Source: Pirellulaceae bacterium (GTDB lineage Bacteria > Planctomycetota > Planctomycetia > Pirellulales > Pirellulaceae). Taken from it: a DNA stretch of 57,039 nt. Location: positions 1-57,039 of the forward strand of contig JAGFJK010000084.1 of NCBI GenBank assembly GCA_024102795.1. Reading direction: 5' to 3'. Shown here piece after piece: positions 26,809 to 34,197 of this stretch. How positions within the stretch are numbered: position 1 is the stretch's first letter; every line of letters starts with the position of its first letter. A program made the translations under genes and the position numbers. Under the pieces are notes generated by a model. That model worked only from the letters and a program-made list of their open reading frames with translations, searched no databases and was not told the DNA's origin.

Positions 26809-27363
26809 CTACGCCGTTTCCGATTCGGAGGCGTCGCCCGGCGGTTGCGGCAGCGTGTACGTAATCGCCGCGCCTTCCACCGAGATGTAGCCGTTCGCCC
26901 GGAGCGCCTCGACGAGAAGATCCAGCTCAACGCGCGACAACTTCCTTTGGAACAGTGCATTGAGCAGGTTGGTCAGGGTCGTGATGCGGCGAGGGCGATT
27001 GGTGGTCAGTTGCCGCAAGTGGTCCAGCACCAGGCTGACGCGGGCCGCCATGACTTCACTTGGAATCGGCTCTGGAACGGCAGCCAGCGCCGGAACGTCC
27101 GCGGCCCCCGAATCACGTCGCCGCAGCGGGCAGGTGAACGGCCCTCGTTGATTCAGCACGATCCGCAGCTTCTCCTTTACCGGCAGGTTGCCGAGCGCGG
27201 AATTCAGGAAGGCACAGCAGACCACGCAGTTCTCGTCGTGCTTCGTTCCCCCGTTGGCGATTGCCACGAGATGTTCCACACTGGCCTGGCCCGGTGGAAC
27301 AGGCTGGTCGCAGAAGAAGCACCGGTAGCCTTGGCACAGCAGCAGCCGTTCGATTTGCTTCAT
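26809..27363 (-). CDS. HNH-type nuclease-like protein with C-terminal winged-helix-like region
   Basis: 184 residues from ATG 27363 (an ATG at 27381 adds six residues). Residues about 8-50 show 'CQGYRCFFCDQPV', 'SVEHLVAIANGGTKHDEN' and 'CVVCC': the C-x2-C zinc pair, the E-H of the beta-beta-alpha metal site and a second C-x2-C pair, as in HNH/McrA-like proteins. The terminal His/Asn of the HNH triad is 'FLNSALG', so Asn is present. The last ~60 residues ('ITTLTNLLNAL' to 'LRANGYISVEG') resemble a small winged helix. Such proteins cut or bind DNA; there is no neighbouring methylase or phage gene to indicate restriction. Isolated, transcribed away from the selenoprotein candidate. Confidence 0.72.
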   Translation of the reverse strand: MKQIERLLLCQGYRCFFCDQPVPPGQASVEHLVAIANGGTKHDENCVVCCAFLNSALGNLPVKEKLRIVLNQRGPFTCPLRRRDSGAADVPALAAVPEPIPSEVMAARVSLVLDHLRQLTTNRPRRITTLTNLLNALFQRKLSRVELDLLVEALRANGYISVEGAAITYTLPQPPGDASESETA

Positions 27364-27461
27364 GGGTGATGACGCCCCCATCGCCGCGGCGTCCTGGCTT
27401 TCGCAGGCAAGCGTGGCATCATCCGCCTGCTGCTCGACATGTTTGCGCGTCCCAGGAGATT

Positions 27462-27488
27462 GCCGACCGTAGGTCGGCTGCCCTTTTT
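27462..27488 (+). terminator. Hairpin with T run in the divergent intergenic region
   Basis: GCCGACC-GTA-GGTCGGC (27462-27478) is followed by TGCCCTTTTT. It has the shape of an intrinsic terminator on the plus strand, yet no plus-strand gene precedes it. It might be a leader attenuator for the following gene, whose start lies 190 bases downstream, or chance. Confidence 0.3.
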
Positions 27489-27678
27489 CGCCGTGTCTTT
27501 CTGGCAGGGGGGATCATTGGTTCCGCCTTGCGCCTTCTGATCGCCGGATGTCAATTCGCGGTCCCTTATTATACCCCCTACTCGCCTTCGCTGCGGACCG
27601 ATGACCCTTCCACGAGGGACCCGGGCGCGATATGCTTGCTGCTGCGTCATTTCGATACAACCGCTGGAGTTCAGGACC

Positions 27679-28839
27679 ATGAATCGCCTACTGTTGCTGG
27701 CGGGGACCGGCTGCATGCTGGCCGCGCCGACCGCGTTATGCGGCGCCCAGGAATTGACGGCCGCCAATTTTCTGGAGCTGCACGCCGAGCTGCAGCCGGA
27801 AAAGGACTCGGCCTGGCGGACGATTCCCTGGAAGATTTCTCTGCTGGATGCCCAGCGAACCGCCGCGGAACAGCACAAGCCGATTTTCATCTGGGCCATG
27901 GACGGCCACCCGCTGGGCTGCACGTGAAACAACGGCGTGCTCGACCGTGAGTCGACATTCGCTCAGCCGGAGATCGTCGAACTGCTGAAGACGCGGTTCG
28001 TCCCCGTCGCCATCGACCAGGCGTATCATCGCCGCCAGCAGGACACCGAAGGCGAGTTCTACCGGAAGATCGCCGGGCAGGGACCGCGCAGCAACTTTGA
28101 GTCCACGACGCAGGGATTCTACATCGCCACGCCCTCGGGCGAGCTGCTGCTCTACAACAACAACCGCGATCCGGAAAAAGTCCTGCGCTTGATGCGGCAG
28201 AGGCTGCGCGAGTTCGACCAGTCGGGAGCCAGGTCCAGCGAAGTCGCCGCGATCGAAGCGGCGAAGGTCGACGCACGGTACAACGTCCAGCCGCCCGAAG
28301 GCGGGCTGGTCGTCCGCGTCCACGCCAAGGTCCTTGGCGGTTACACCGAAAGCGACGATCCATGGCAACGGATCTTCCAGACCGCCGTCTCGCGCGACAA
28401 TCTGTGGATCACCCGTGACGAACACCAGGCACTCGTCCAGGGACAGGTGCCGCGCAGCCTGCAAGTGCGGATCGCCCGCTTTCACCTGGTGGACAACACC
28501 AGGGGCGAGCCTCCGATGTGGAGCGAAGACGAGATCCGCACGCTGGAGATGTCGCTGCGGGACGGCCAGCTCGAAGGCCGCGTGGCCTTGAGCACACGCA
28601 ACGGCGACCGCGGTTACGAGGCGACGATGCAAGGTCGAGTCGAGGTCAATGAGGGCCGGGTGGTTGGTTTCGACCTGGTCAGTCTGGGTCAGTTTCGGGG
28701 CGAAGGACCGTTCACTCGCAACGCTCCGCCCGGTCGATTCCCGCTGGGGATTTCGTTCACTCTGGCTGATGGCAGCGACATCGCGGATCGTGTTCCCCCG
28801 CAGGGTTCGCGCGGCTGGCTGCCAGGGTATCTTCGGTAG
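27679..28839 (+). CDS. Secreted thioredoxin-like protein with in-frame UGA: candidate selenoprotein
   Basis: 386 codons from ATG 27679 (AGGA box at 27673-27676) to TAG 28837, interrupted only by TGA at 27925-27927 (codon 83). A signal peptide covers about residues 1-22. The segment 'KPIFIWAMDGHPLGCT', then the TGA, then 'NNGVLDRESTFAQPEIV' and 'FVPVAID' follows the usual thioredoxin-fold pattern, in which the redox Cys pair follows the first strand and precedes the 'F..PEV..L....FVPV..D' helix-strand. The TGA therefore stands where the second redox Cys would be, giving Cys-Thr-Sec. Protein-like sequence continues in the same frame for 300 residues ('GFYIATPSGELLLYNNN', then a C-terminal domain). 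A hairpin matching bacterial SECIS rules lies at 27937-27958. A Cys-to-stop mutation or sequencing error is the alternative. Confidence 0.72.
27937..27958 (+). promoter_or_regulatory. Candidate bacterial SECIS hairpin
   Basis: The stem TCGAC/GTCGA is extended by G-C, T-A and a G-T pair across one bulged C, and closes a five-base loop, CGTGA. The loop begins 18 bases after the UGA and has G as its second base. Published bacterial SECIS rules ask for a 3-14-base loop with G among its first two bases, 16-37 bases after UGA, on a stem of at least four pairs; all are met. Short hairpins are common in GC-rich DNA, so this supports but does not prove recoding. Confidence 0.5.
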
Positions 28840-29037
28840 CCCAGGCGAGCGGCGGGCGTCAGCCCGCTGTCTCCCAGGCGAGCGGCGGGCGTCAGCCCGC
28901 TGTTTCCCAGGCGAGCGGCGGGCGTCAGCCCGCTGTTTCTCAGGCGAGCGGCGGGCGTCAGCCCGCTGTCTCCCAGGCGAGCGGCGGGCGTCAGCCCGCT
29001 GTTTCCCAGGCGAGCGGCGGGCGTCAGCCCGCTGTTT
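28840..29037 (+). repeat. Six perfect-length tandem copies of a 33-bp repeat
   Basis: The units start at 28840, 28873, 28906, 28939, 28972 and 29005 and read CCCAGGCGAGCGGCGGGCG..., each with the hairpin GCGGGC-GTCA-GCCCGC. Only one to three positions differ between copies. The first unit starts at the base after the stop codon of the selenoprotein candidate. Diverged copies form the inverted pair at 26529-26619. There are no unique spacers, so this is not CRISPR. Placed between convergent genes, it may act as a multiple hairpin terminator or mRNA stabiliser. Confidence 0.9.
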
Positions 29038-29136
29038 CTCGCTGAAGTGCAAAGCCGAACGACGTCGCCTATCCGAGTGATGAAACGTCGTGAACGGCTA
29101 CCTGATTCACCAACGCGGTCGTTGGAATTCGGTAGC

Positions 29137-31329
29137 TTATTGTCTTGCCGACTGCAACTTCCTGAGCAACTCGGTGAAGCGCGGGTCCAAACGGAACGCT
29201 TGCAGATCGGGATCGTTCGAGATCGAATCAACGTCAACCGGACCTGTCGCCTCGACGAACTGGGCGAAACGAGCCAGTCCCTGGTCCCGCAATTCGGCCC
29301 GCACTTCGTACAACTGCTGGATCATCGCGCCGTGAGCGCATGCGACGTAGTAGGGTGCGAAGGGTCCTGGAAGCCGATCCAGTTGCTCGCAGGCGGCTCG
29401 AAATCCCAGTAAGTCGCCGTTATCGGCGGCGTGTACCGCGCGATAGTACCACAAGAGCTGCGCCACGGCTGGCTGTTGAGACGCGATCACGGAATCGTCT
29501 GCAATCGCCTGGCGCGCCAACCGGTGGGCAGTGACCACCTCTTGATAGTAGGCCTGTTGCCCGTCCCGCTCCTGGTCCGTCATGGACGCCTGGTCCAGCA
29601 GGGCGATGGCGGCCTCGAACTTGTCCGCCGCCTGATCGTACTCGTGGGCCCGCGACAGGCGGTTTGCCTCGTGGAGTGTGAGCCGCAGAAGCTCGGCAGG
29701 TTTCCGTGCCGGGTCGTCGGCTCCCGCCAATGCGGCCCGCCATGACTGCAAGCGAGCGATGTGTCGGGGCAGCCTCGGGTCATCCGGATCAAGCTCCAAG
29801 GCCCGGCGGTATGCGGGGATGGCCGCGTCATAGGCCTTGGTCGCCAGTTCCGGTCGCTCGGCCTCACGATGCATGACGCCCAACGCTTCGTGGCTTCCAC
29901 CCAAGGTAGTCCAGGCCAGTAACGAGTCCGGCAACAAGCGCGTGAGCTTCGTCTCGGCCGCGATTGCCCGTTCGTACTGGCTGATCGCTCCCGGTACATT
30001 GCCTTCCTCAAACAGGGCGTCGCCCAGAAAGTGGCGAGCAATCGCTTCGGTCTGCAACGTCGCCTCGCTGGGCTGATCGTCGGCGTACATCTCCAGGTAC
30101 TTCAGCGCCTCCTCGGTGCGCTGCCGCAAAAACGTCTGCGCCGCCCGGTTTTCCGGCAGGTCGAGCAGTTCGAAACGCAGGTCAAGCAAGTTCCGGACTG
30201 AGCCCAAGGCATTGTCGCGGAAGCCGACCGCCCGCTCGCGTTCGCGCAGGATGCGCGCATACGATAAACTTCCGCCAATCACCAGCACAAAAAACGAAAC
30301 CGCGGCCAGGGCCAGGAACCCGGCGACCCAGGGTTTGCGGCGGCACCACTTGCCGACGACTTCCCAGCGGCTCGCGCGGCGGGCCCGGATTGGTTCGTGG
30401 TTCAGCAGCCGGCGCAGATCGTCGGCCAGCTCGGCCGCCGTCGCGTAGCGCGCCTGCGGATCGGTCCGCAGGCACTTCAGGATGATCGTTTCCAGGTCGC
30501 GCGACACGCTCAGACCTGGCTGGCGGAAATCGGCTGCTCCGCGGGGCGGGTGGCGGAGCACGAGCGCTCCCAGCGTCGCTCCGATCCCATACACATCCAT
30601 TGCCGGCGAGGGGCGTTCGGACGACAACTGTTCGGGTGCCATGTAACCGGGCGTCCCCCCGCAGCGGCGTGCTTCGCCGTCGCCGTCGGCCAGCGAGAAG
30701 TCCGTCAGCTTGGGAGTTCCCTCGGCTGTCACCAGGATGTTCGCCGGTTTGATGTCCCGGTGGACGATGCCCAACTGGTGAGCGGCATGAGCCGCCTCGC
30801 AAATCGGAATCATCAATTCCACCGCGGTCCGCTCGGCGAAGTCCCCTTCGTCCAGGAACCGCTGCAAGTTGGTCCGGTTGTCGCCCCGTTCGATCAGCTC
30901 GGTCGTCAGATACGTTTGGCCCTCCCACGCGCCAACACGGTAGATGGGCACGATGTTCGGGTGCCGCAACTGAGCCATGATCTCGGCTTCCCTGGACGAA
31001 CGGTCCTGATGGCGAAGCAGCTTCAGCGCGACGAATCTCCGCAACTGCTGTTCGTACGCGCGGTACACGGTCCCCATGCCACCGGCATCGATGCGGCTGC
31101 AAACCACGAAATCGTCGATTTCGGTTCCGGTCGGAATCTCGCACGACGCCCTCTCCCCAGGGGTCCACAACTGGGTCGACACGGCGCCGTGCGAGGCCAG
31201 TACGTCCGCCAGCAGCTCGCGCAGCTCCTCGGGCACGTGGCGCTGCACGAAGTCGTCGCGCACTCCCGGCTCAAGCTGCCTGGCAGCCTCGAACAACGGT
31301 TCCAAATCCACGGTGATCGAATGGCTCAT
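29137..31329 (-). CDS. Transmembrane Ser/Thr kinase with TPR-like C-terminal region
   Basis: 730 residues; the start codon overlaps the ECF stop (ATGA). The N-terminal ~70 residues lack the zinc finger of the other two cassettes and instead read like a short helical domain ('LRELLADVLASHGA'). The kinase (about 73-320) shows 'IDAGGMGTVYRA', 'VALKLL', 'HRDIKPANIL' and 'MAPEQL'; its DFG motif is DFS ('LTDFSLAD'), unusual but seen in some active kinases. A membrane helix lies near 333-355. The rest is helical with TPR-like pairs ('GDALFEEGNVPGAISQYERAI', 'AYDAAIPAYRRALELDPDD', quoted in part) and the typical planctomycete ending 'LDPRFTELLRKL'. Probably the partner and controller of the upstream sigma factor. 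Confidence 0.92.
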   Translation of the reverse strand: MSHSITVDLEPLFEAARQLEPGVRDDFVQRHVPEELRELLADVLASHGAVSTQLWTPGERASCEIPTGTEIDDFVVCSRIDAGGMGTVYRAYEQQLRRFVALKLLRHQDRSSREAEIMAQLRHPNIVPIYRVGAWEGQTYLTTELIERGDNRTNLQRFLDEGDFAERTAVELMIPICEAAHAAHQLGIVHRDIKPANILVTAEGTPKLTDFSLADGDGEARRCGGTPGYMAPEQLSSERPSPAMDVYGIGATLGALVLRHPPRGAADFRQPGLSVSRDLETIILKCLRTDPQARYATAAELADDLRRLLNHEPIRARRASRWEVVGKWCRRKPWVAGFLALAAVSFFVLVIGGSLSYARILRERERAVGFRDNALGSVRNLLDLRFELLDLPENRAAQTFLRQRTEEALKYLEMYADDQPSEATLQTEAIARHFLGDALFEEGNVPGAISQYERAIAAETKLTRLLPDSLLAWTTLGGSHEALGVMHREAERPELATKAYDAAIPAYRRALELDPDDPRLPRHIARLQSWRAALAGADDPARKPAELLRLTLHEANRLSRAHEYDQAADKFEAAIALLDQASMTDQERDGQQAYYQEVVTAHRLARQAIADDSVIASQQPAVAQLLWYYRAVHAADNGDLLGFRAACEQLDRLPGPFAPYYVACAHGAMIQQLYEVRAELRDQGLARFAQFVEATGPVDVDSISNDPDLQAFRLDPRFTELLRKLQSARQ

Positions 31330-31907
31330 ACCCGGCCCTCTGTCAGCAAGTCGCGCAGTTGCCGCTTGCTGTCACTCCACTTGCGATTTGCCGTGCTTAA
31401 GCTGACCCCTAGAGTCGCAGCCGTCTCGGGCAGGGTCATGCCGAGCAGCCTGTGACATTGGACCACCTGGTGCGCCAGCGGGTCGAGTTCCGCCAGGCGC
31501 GACAGCGCTTCGTCCAGATCCCGCAGCAACTGGGCATCCGTTGCCGACACGTCCCGTTCGGCAACCGGCCCGGAATCCTGCAGCGACACAAAGCGTTGCC
31601 CCCCGCCTCGCCGGCCGGCCGACTGCCGCCGCCACTGGTCGATCAGCAGATTGTGAACCACGCGGGCGACGAAGGCCCGCAGGGTGACGCTGTCAGGCAA
31701 GCCCTGCTCGTACAGCTTCAGCAGAACTTCATCCAGGATCAGCGTCGTTTGCAGAAGCCCGCGGTGTTTCTCGGAGCGCAACTTGGCGCGGGCGACCTGG
31801 CGAACAAGGTCTTCAACCAGTTTGGCCGCCGCGGTAAACGCCGCCTGGTCGCCCTGCCGAACGCGGTCGATCAACGCCACAAGCTGCTGGTCCCTGTACT
31901 GGTCCAT
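31326..31907 (-). CDS. ECF sigma factor of the Sigma70_ECF/TIGR02999-like type (cassette 3)
   Basis: 193 residues from ATG 31907; an earlier ATG would add 44 non-conserved residues. Hallmarks of this ECF group are 'RGLLQTTLILDEVLLKLYEQ' and 'RAFVARVVHNLLIDQWRRQ', with region 4 'MTLPETAATLGVSLSTANRKWSDSKRQLRD' given here in shortened words (TLPETAATLGVS, ANRKWSDSKRQL). It belongs to a different subgroup from those of cassettes 1 and 2. Coupled by a four-base overlap to the TPR kinase. The 271-base gap upstream (31908-32178), shared with the divergent secreted gene, holds no recognisable gene. Confidence 0.92.
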   Translation of the reverse strand: MDQYRDQQLVALIDRVRQGDQAAFTAAAKLVEDLVRQVARAKLRSEKHRGLLQTTLILDEVLLKLYEQGLPDSVTLRAFVARVVHNLLIDQWRRQSAGRRGGGQRFVSLQDSGPVAERDVSATDAQLLRDLDEALSRLAELDPLAHQVVQCHRLLGMTLPETAATLGVSLSTANRKWSDSKRQLRDLLTEGRV

Positions 31908-32178
31908 GGCCGGCACGGGGCCCTCTCCGCGGAGATGAAAAGAAAGTTTTCCCGCCTGACATGATTTCGCGGAAATCCGCGCACAGGTGGGTGACATGAA
32001 TCGCATGGCGATTATGCCCGTCCTGGAAGTGCTGGTCAATAAAGGCCAGATGAATTCCCGCCCCCAAGTATAAGGAGCTCAAAAAGCTGGCCGACATCGC
32101 CGCGGGCCGGCACCCCGGCCGCGAACTGATTCGTTGTGACGTTTTCTTGTAAACGCTTGTGAGATTGGGAGAAACAGC

Positions 32179-33537
32179 ATGCAATCGAAGTACTGGCCGA
32201 ATGCGACAACGTTTTACCACCGCCACCTGCTGGCGGCCATGATCTGCGGCCTGTTGATGGCCAGCGGCCCCGCCCCTCGCGGCGCGGCGGACGAACTGGA
32301 TGACGAGTGGAGTTTCCGCGCCGCCGAACGGATTCCGGGGCTTGCCATCCCGCGGGAGGAGGAAATCATCTATACCGATGGCTCCCGGCAGTGGTTCGTG
32401 GAGTGCGACGAATTCGATGCGCCGGCGATCACGGGCTTCCACCGCCAGTTGTGGGCCTTCTTCCGCCAGGGACTCCTCCGCAACACGAACAACCGCGGTG
32501 AAGCCTTTCTGCGGGTCGTCACCGACGTCGACTACTGCACGCCGGTCGACTACAGCAGTTCGCCGCTGGCCGCGTTCGATACGTCGTGGTCGGCCTGGGT
32601 CAACCTGACCTACGTGTTCTATCTGAAACGCACGCAGCGCTTCGGGATCGAACTGGACGGCGGCAAAGCGGAGGTTATCAACGGAGTCAGCACCAGCGCC
32701 CTGCGGCGGCGAGTGGACGCCAACATCGACTGGGACGCGGAGGCGCGGGTGCTGCGGGTCACCGTCAATGACTTCGACGATCCGCGCGACATGGGCGTTC
32801 AGGCGGTGTCGGCTCCGTACTACGTCATCGGCCGCTCGATCGAGTCGACGATCAACCGCGCGTACTCGATCAATTCGGGTATTACTCTGCCGCTTCCCGT
32901 ACCTGAGGACGAAGATGGGCAACCCGGCGACAAGACACCCGCGACGAAGGTGTCGGTTTCGGCCAGCACCTACGTGCAGGAATCGAAGAAACGGCTGAAG
33001 GTGACGGTCGAGGGTGCGAGCTACTATGCCGAATTCGGCCACTTCACGGCGACCGAACACTGGAATTCGGATGGGCGGCGGCGGATGGAGTTCGCCTTCG
33101 GCGCCAACTGGACCTCGGACGCCGATATCGAGTACGACGAGGAGGCGAGCTGGGGTCACGTCGAATGTGCATCACAGAAGAAGCATGGGTTTGACTTCAG
33201 CTTCAAGGACTTCCTGACCAGCGTCGGTCTGGACAAGAGCGGCATGACAACCTGCATCGCCAGCTCAATGCAGCTTCCGGTCCGCGTTGCCTGGACCGCG
33301 AAGCCGACGCTGGATCACGACGACGACGAGCTGGAAGGCCTGTTCACGAAGGCCCGCTTCCTGACCGTGTGGGACCGCGTGAATGGCGGCGAGTGCTGGT
33401 ATCAGCCCAGGTTCTCCTCGACCATGACCTGGCGGCTGCACGCTTATCCGACCGAGCGGTCGGGCGCGGTGATCGATGTCACGCACGGCCGCACGACTCC
33501 CCACGAGACCAAACGGCTTTATGTCCGCCGCTGGTAA
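32179..33537 (+). CDS. Secreted hypothetical protein
   Basis: 452 residues. A signal peptide is visible ('HLLAAMICGLLMASGPAP', cleavage near GAADE). The mature protein is rich in aromatic and acidic residues with alternating strand-like segments ('FRVV', 'YYVIGRSIESTINRAYSIN') and Cys near residues 75, 117, 330, 355 and 413. No family recognised. A 33-bp palindrome 31 bases after the stop probably ends its transcript. Good coding character throughout; function not assigned. Confidence 0.7.
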   Translation: MQSKYWPNATTFYHRHLLAAMICGLLMASGPAPRGAADELDDEWSFRAAERIPGLAIPREEEIIYTDGSRQWFVECDEFDAPAITGFHRQLWAFFRQGLLRNTNNRGEAFLRVVTDVDYCTPVDYSSSPLAAFDTSWSAWVNLTYVFYLKRTQRFGIELDGGKAEVINGVSTSALRRRVDANIDWDAEARVLRVTVNDFDDPRDMGVQAVSAPYYVIGRSIESTINRAYSINSGITLPLPVPEDEDGQPGDKTPATKVSVSASTYVQESKKRLKVTVEGASYYAEFGHFTATEHWNSDGRRRMEFAFGANWTSDADIEYDEEASWGHVECASQKKHGFDFSFKDFLTSVGLDKSGMTTCIASSMQLPVRVAWTAKPTLDHDDDELEGLFTKARFLTVWDRVNGGECWYQPRFSSTMTWRLHAYPTERSGAVIDVTHGRTTPHETKRLYVRRW

Positions 33538-33568
33538 GGAGCGATCGGGCTGGCGAAGGTTGCCGTAA

Positions 33569-33601
33569 GACCACAAAAGGTGTCCGACACCTTTTGTGGT
33601 C
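33569..33601. terminator. 33-bp perfect palindrome (16-bp stem, one-base loop)
   Basis: GACCACAAAAGGTGTC is followed by C and its exact complement. It contains the GGTGTCCGACACC core found as a short dispersed repeat in many bacterial genomes. Position after the secreted gene and an A4/T4 pair within the arms suggest a bidirectional terminator, although it may equally be a mobile REP-type element. Confidence 0.6.
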
Positions 33602-33622
33602 CTTCTGGCTCCCTCCCGCTGA

Positions 33623-33758
33623 GATCGTGCAGCTTATAAGTTGTTTTGGGTATGGAACTTGGGATGATGAACCGATGGACAGATCGACTTCGCCGGCCCC
33701 CCCTCACAATACTTCTGGCCCCCTCCCCGGCTTCCGGGGAGGGTTGGGGAGGGGCCTG
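33623..33758 (+). repeat. Interspersed ~145-bp repeat, copy 2
   Basis: Same ends as the copy at 677-822: GATCGTGCAGCTTATAAG at the left and the CCCTCCCCGG-CTT-CCGGGGAGGG hairpin plus TTGGGGAGGGGCCTG at the right. The middle is more diverged and about ten bases shorter. Confidence 0.75.
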
Positions 33759-33920
33759 TGGGACTATGGATCAAAGCGATTCGCTCAATCCGCGCATGGC
33801 CACTCGCGGGACGCGGCTTTCGGACGAGTCGAGCATCAATTGAGGATCTGGATTCATGAGTGCGACCGGTGTTGGGTGATTCCATCGGGCGCCAGGTGCG
33901 TCAAAACAGGGTGCATAAGA

Positions 33921-34065
33921 GCCCCTCCCCAGCCCTCCCCGGAAGCCGGGGAGGGGGCCAAACGGATTCTCAGGGGGGGCGCTCGCCGAAGTCCAGGCTG
34001 TCCACGTTTTCCCTCGGTCATGACGCCAAATCCCCACAGCAAAACAACTCAAAAGCTGCATGATC
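33921..34065 (-). repeat. Interspersed ~145-bp repeat, copy 3 (inverted)
   Basis: Read on the minus strand it aligns with copy 1 over its full length, including GATCATGCAGCTTTTGAG at one end, CGGCGAGCGCCCCCCCTGA in the middle and the terminal hairpin. It faces copy 2 across 160 bases. That intervening segment shows nothing recognisable. Confidence 0.75.
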
Positions 34066-34067
34066 TC

Positions 34068-34150
34068 CTTTCGGGGAGGGGGCAAGATAGATATCAAGGG
34101 GGTGCGCTCGCCGAAGTGGAGGCCGTCCACGTGCCCCTCTCGGTTGTAAC
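34068..34150 (-). repeat. Interspersed repeat, copy 4 (inverted, truncated)
   Basis: It abuts copy 3 and on the minus strand matches the centre of copy 1 (ACAACCGAG...CGGCGAGCGC...CCCCCTTGATATC) up to the start of the hairpin, but lacks the GATCGTGCAG end. It finishes 47 bases before the next gene. Confidence 0.65.
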
Positions 34151-34197
34151 TTATTGTAATACAGGTCCTGACGTGACCGTTCGCGAGGGGTTCAGCG

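Noticed and set aside
27601..27927. Short gene ending at the TGA and a separate gene starting at GTG 27937
   Set aside because: Both pieces are in the same frame, no ribosome-binding site precedes 27937, and the thioredoxin-like domain spans the TGA, so one recoded gene is the better model.
28840..29037. CRISPR array
   Set aside because: The 33-bp units are directly adjacent with no spacers, and no cas genes are near.
32058..32155. Protein-like fragment (PKYKELKKLADIAAGRH)
   Set aside because: Looks mildly coding for about 25 residues, but there is no start signal or recognisable homology; too short to call.
31813..33159. 448-residue minus-strand frame over the secreted unknown
   Set aside because: It overlaps both the cassette-3 sigma gene and the plus-strand secreted gene; no start signal and shadow-like composition.
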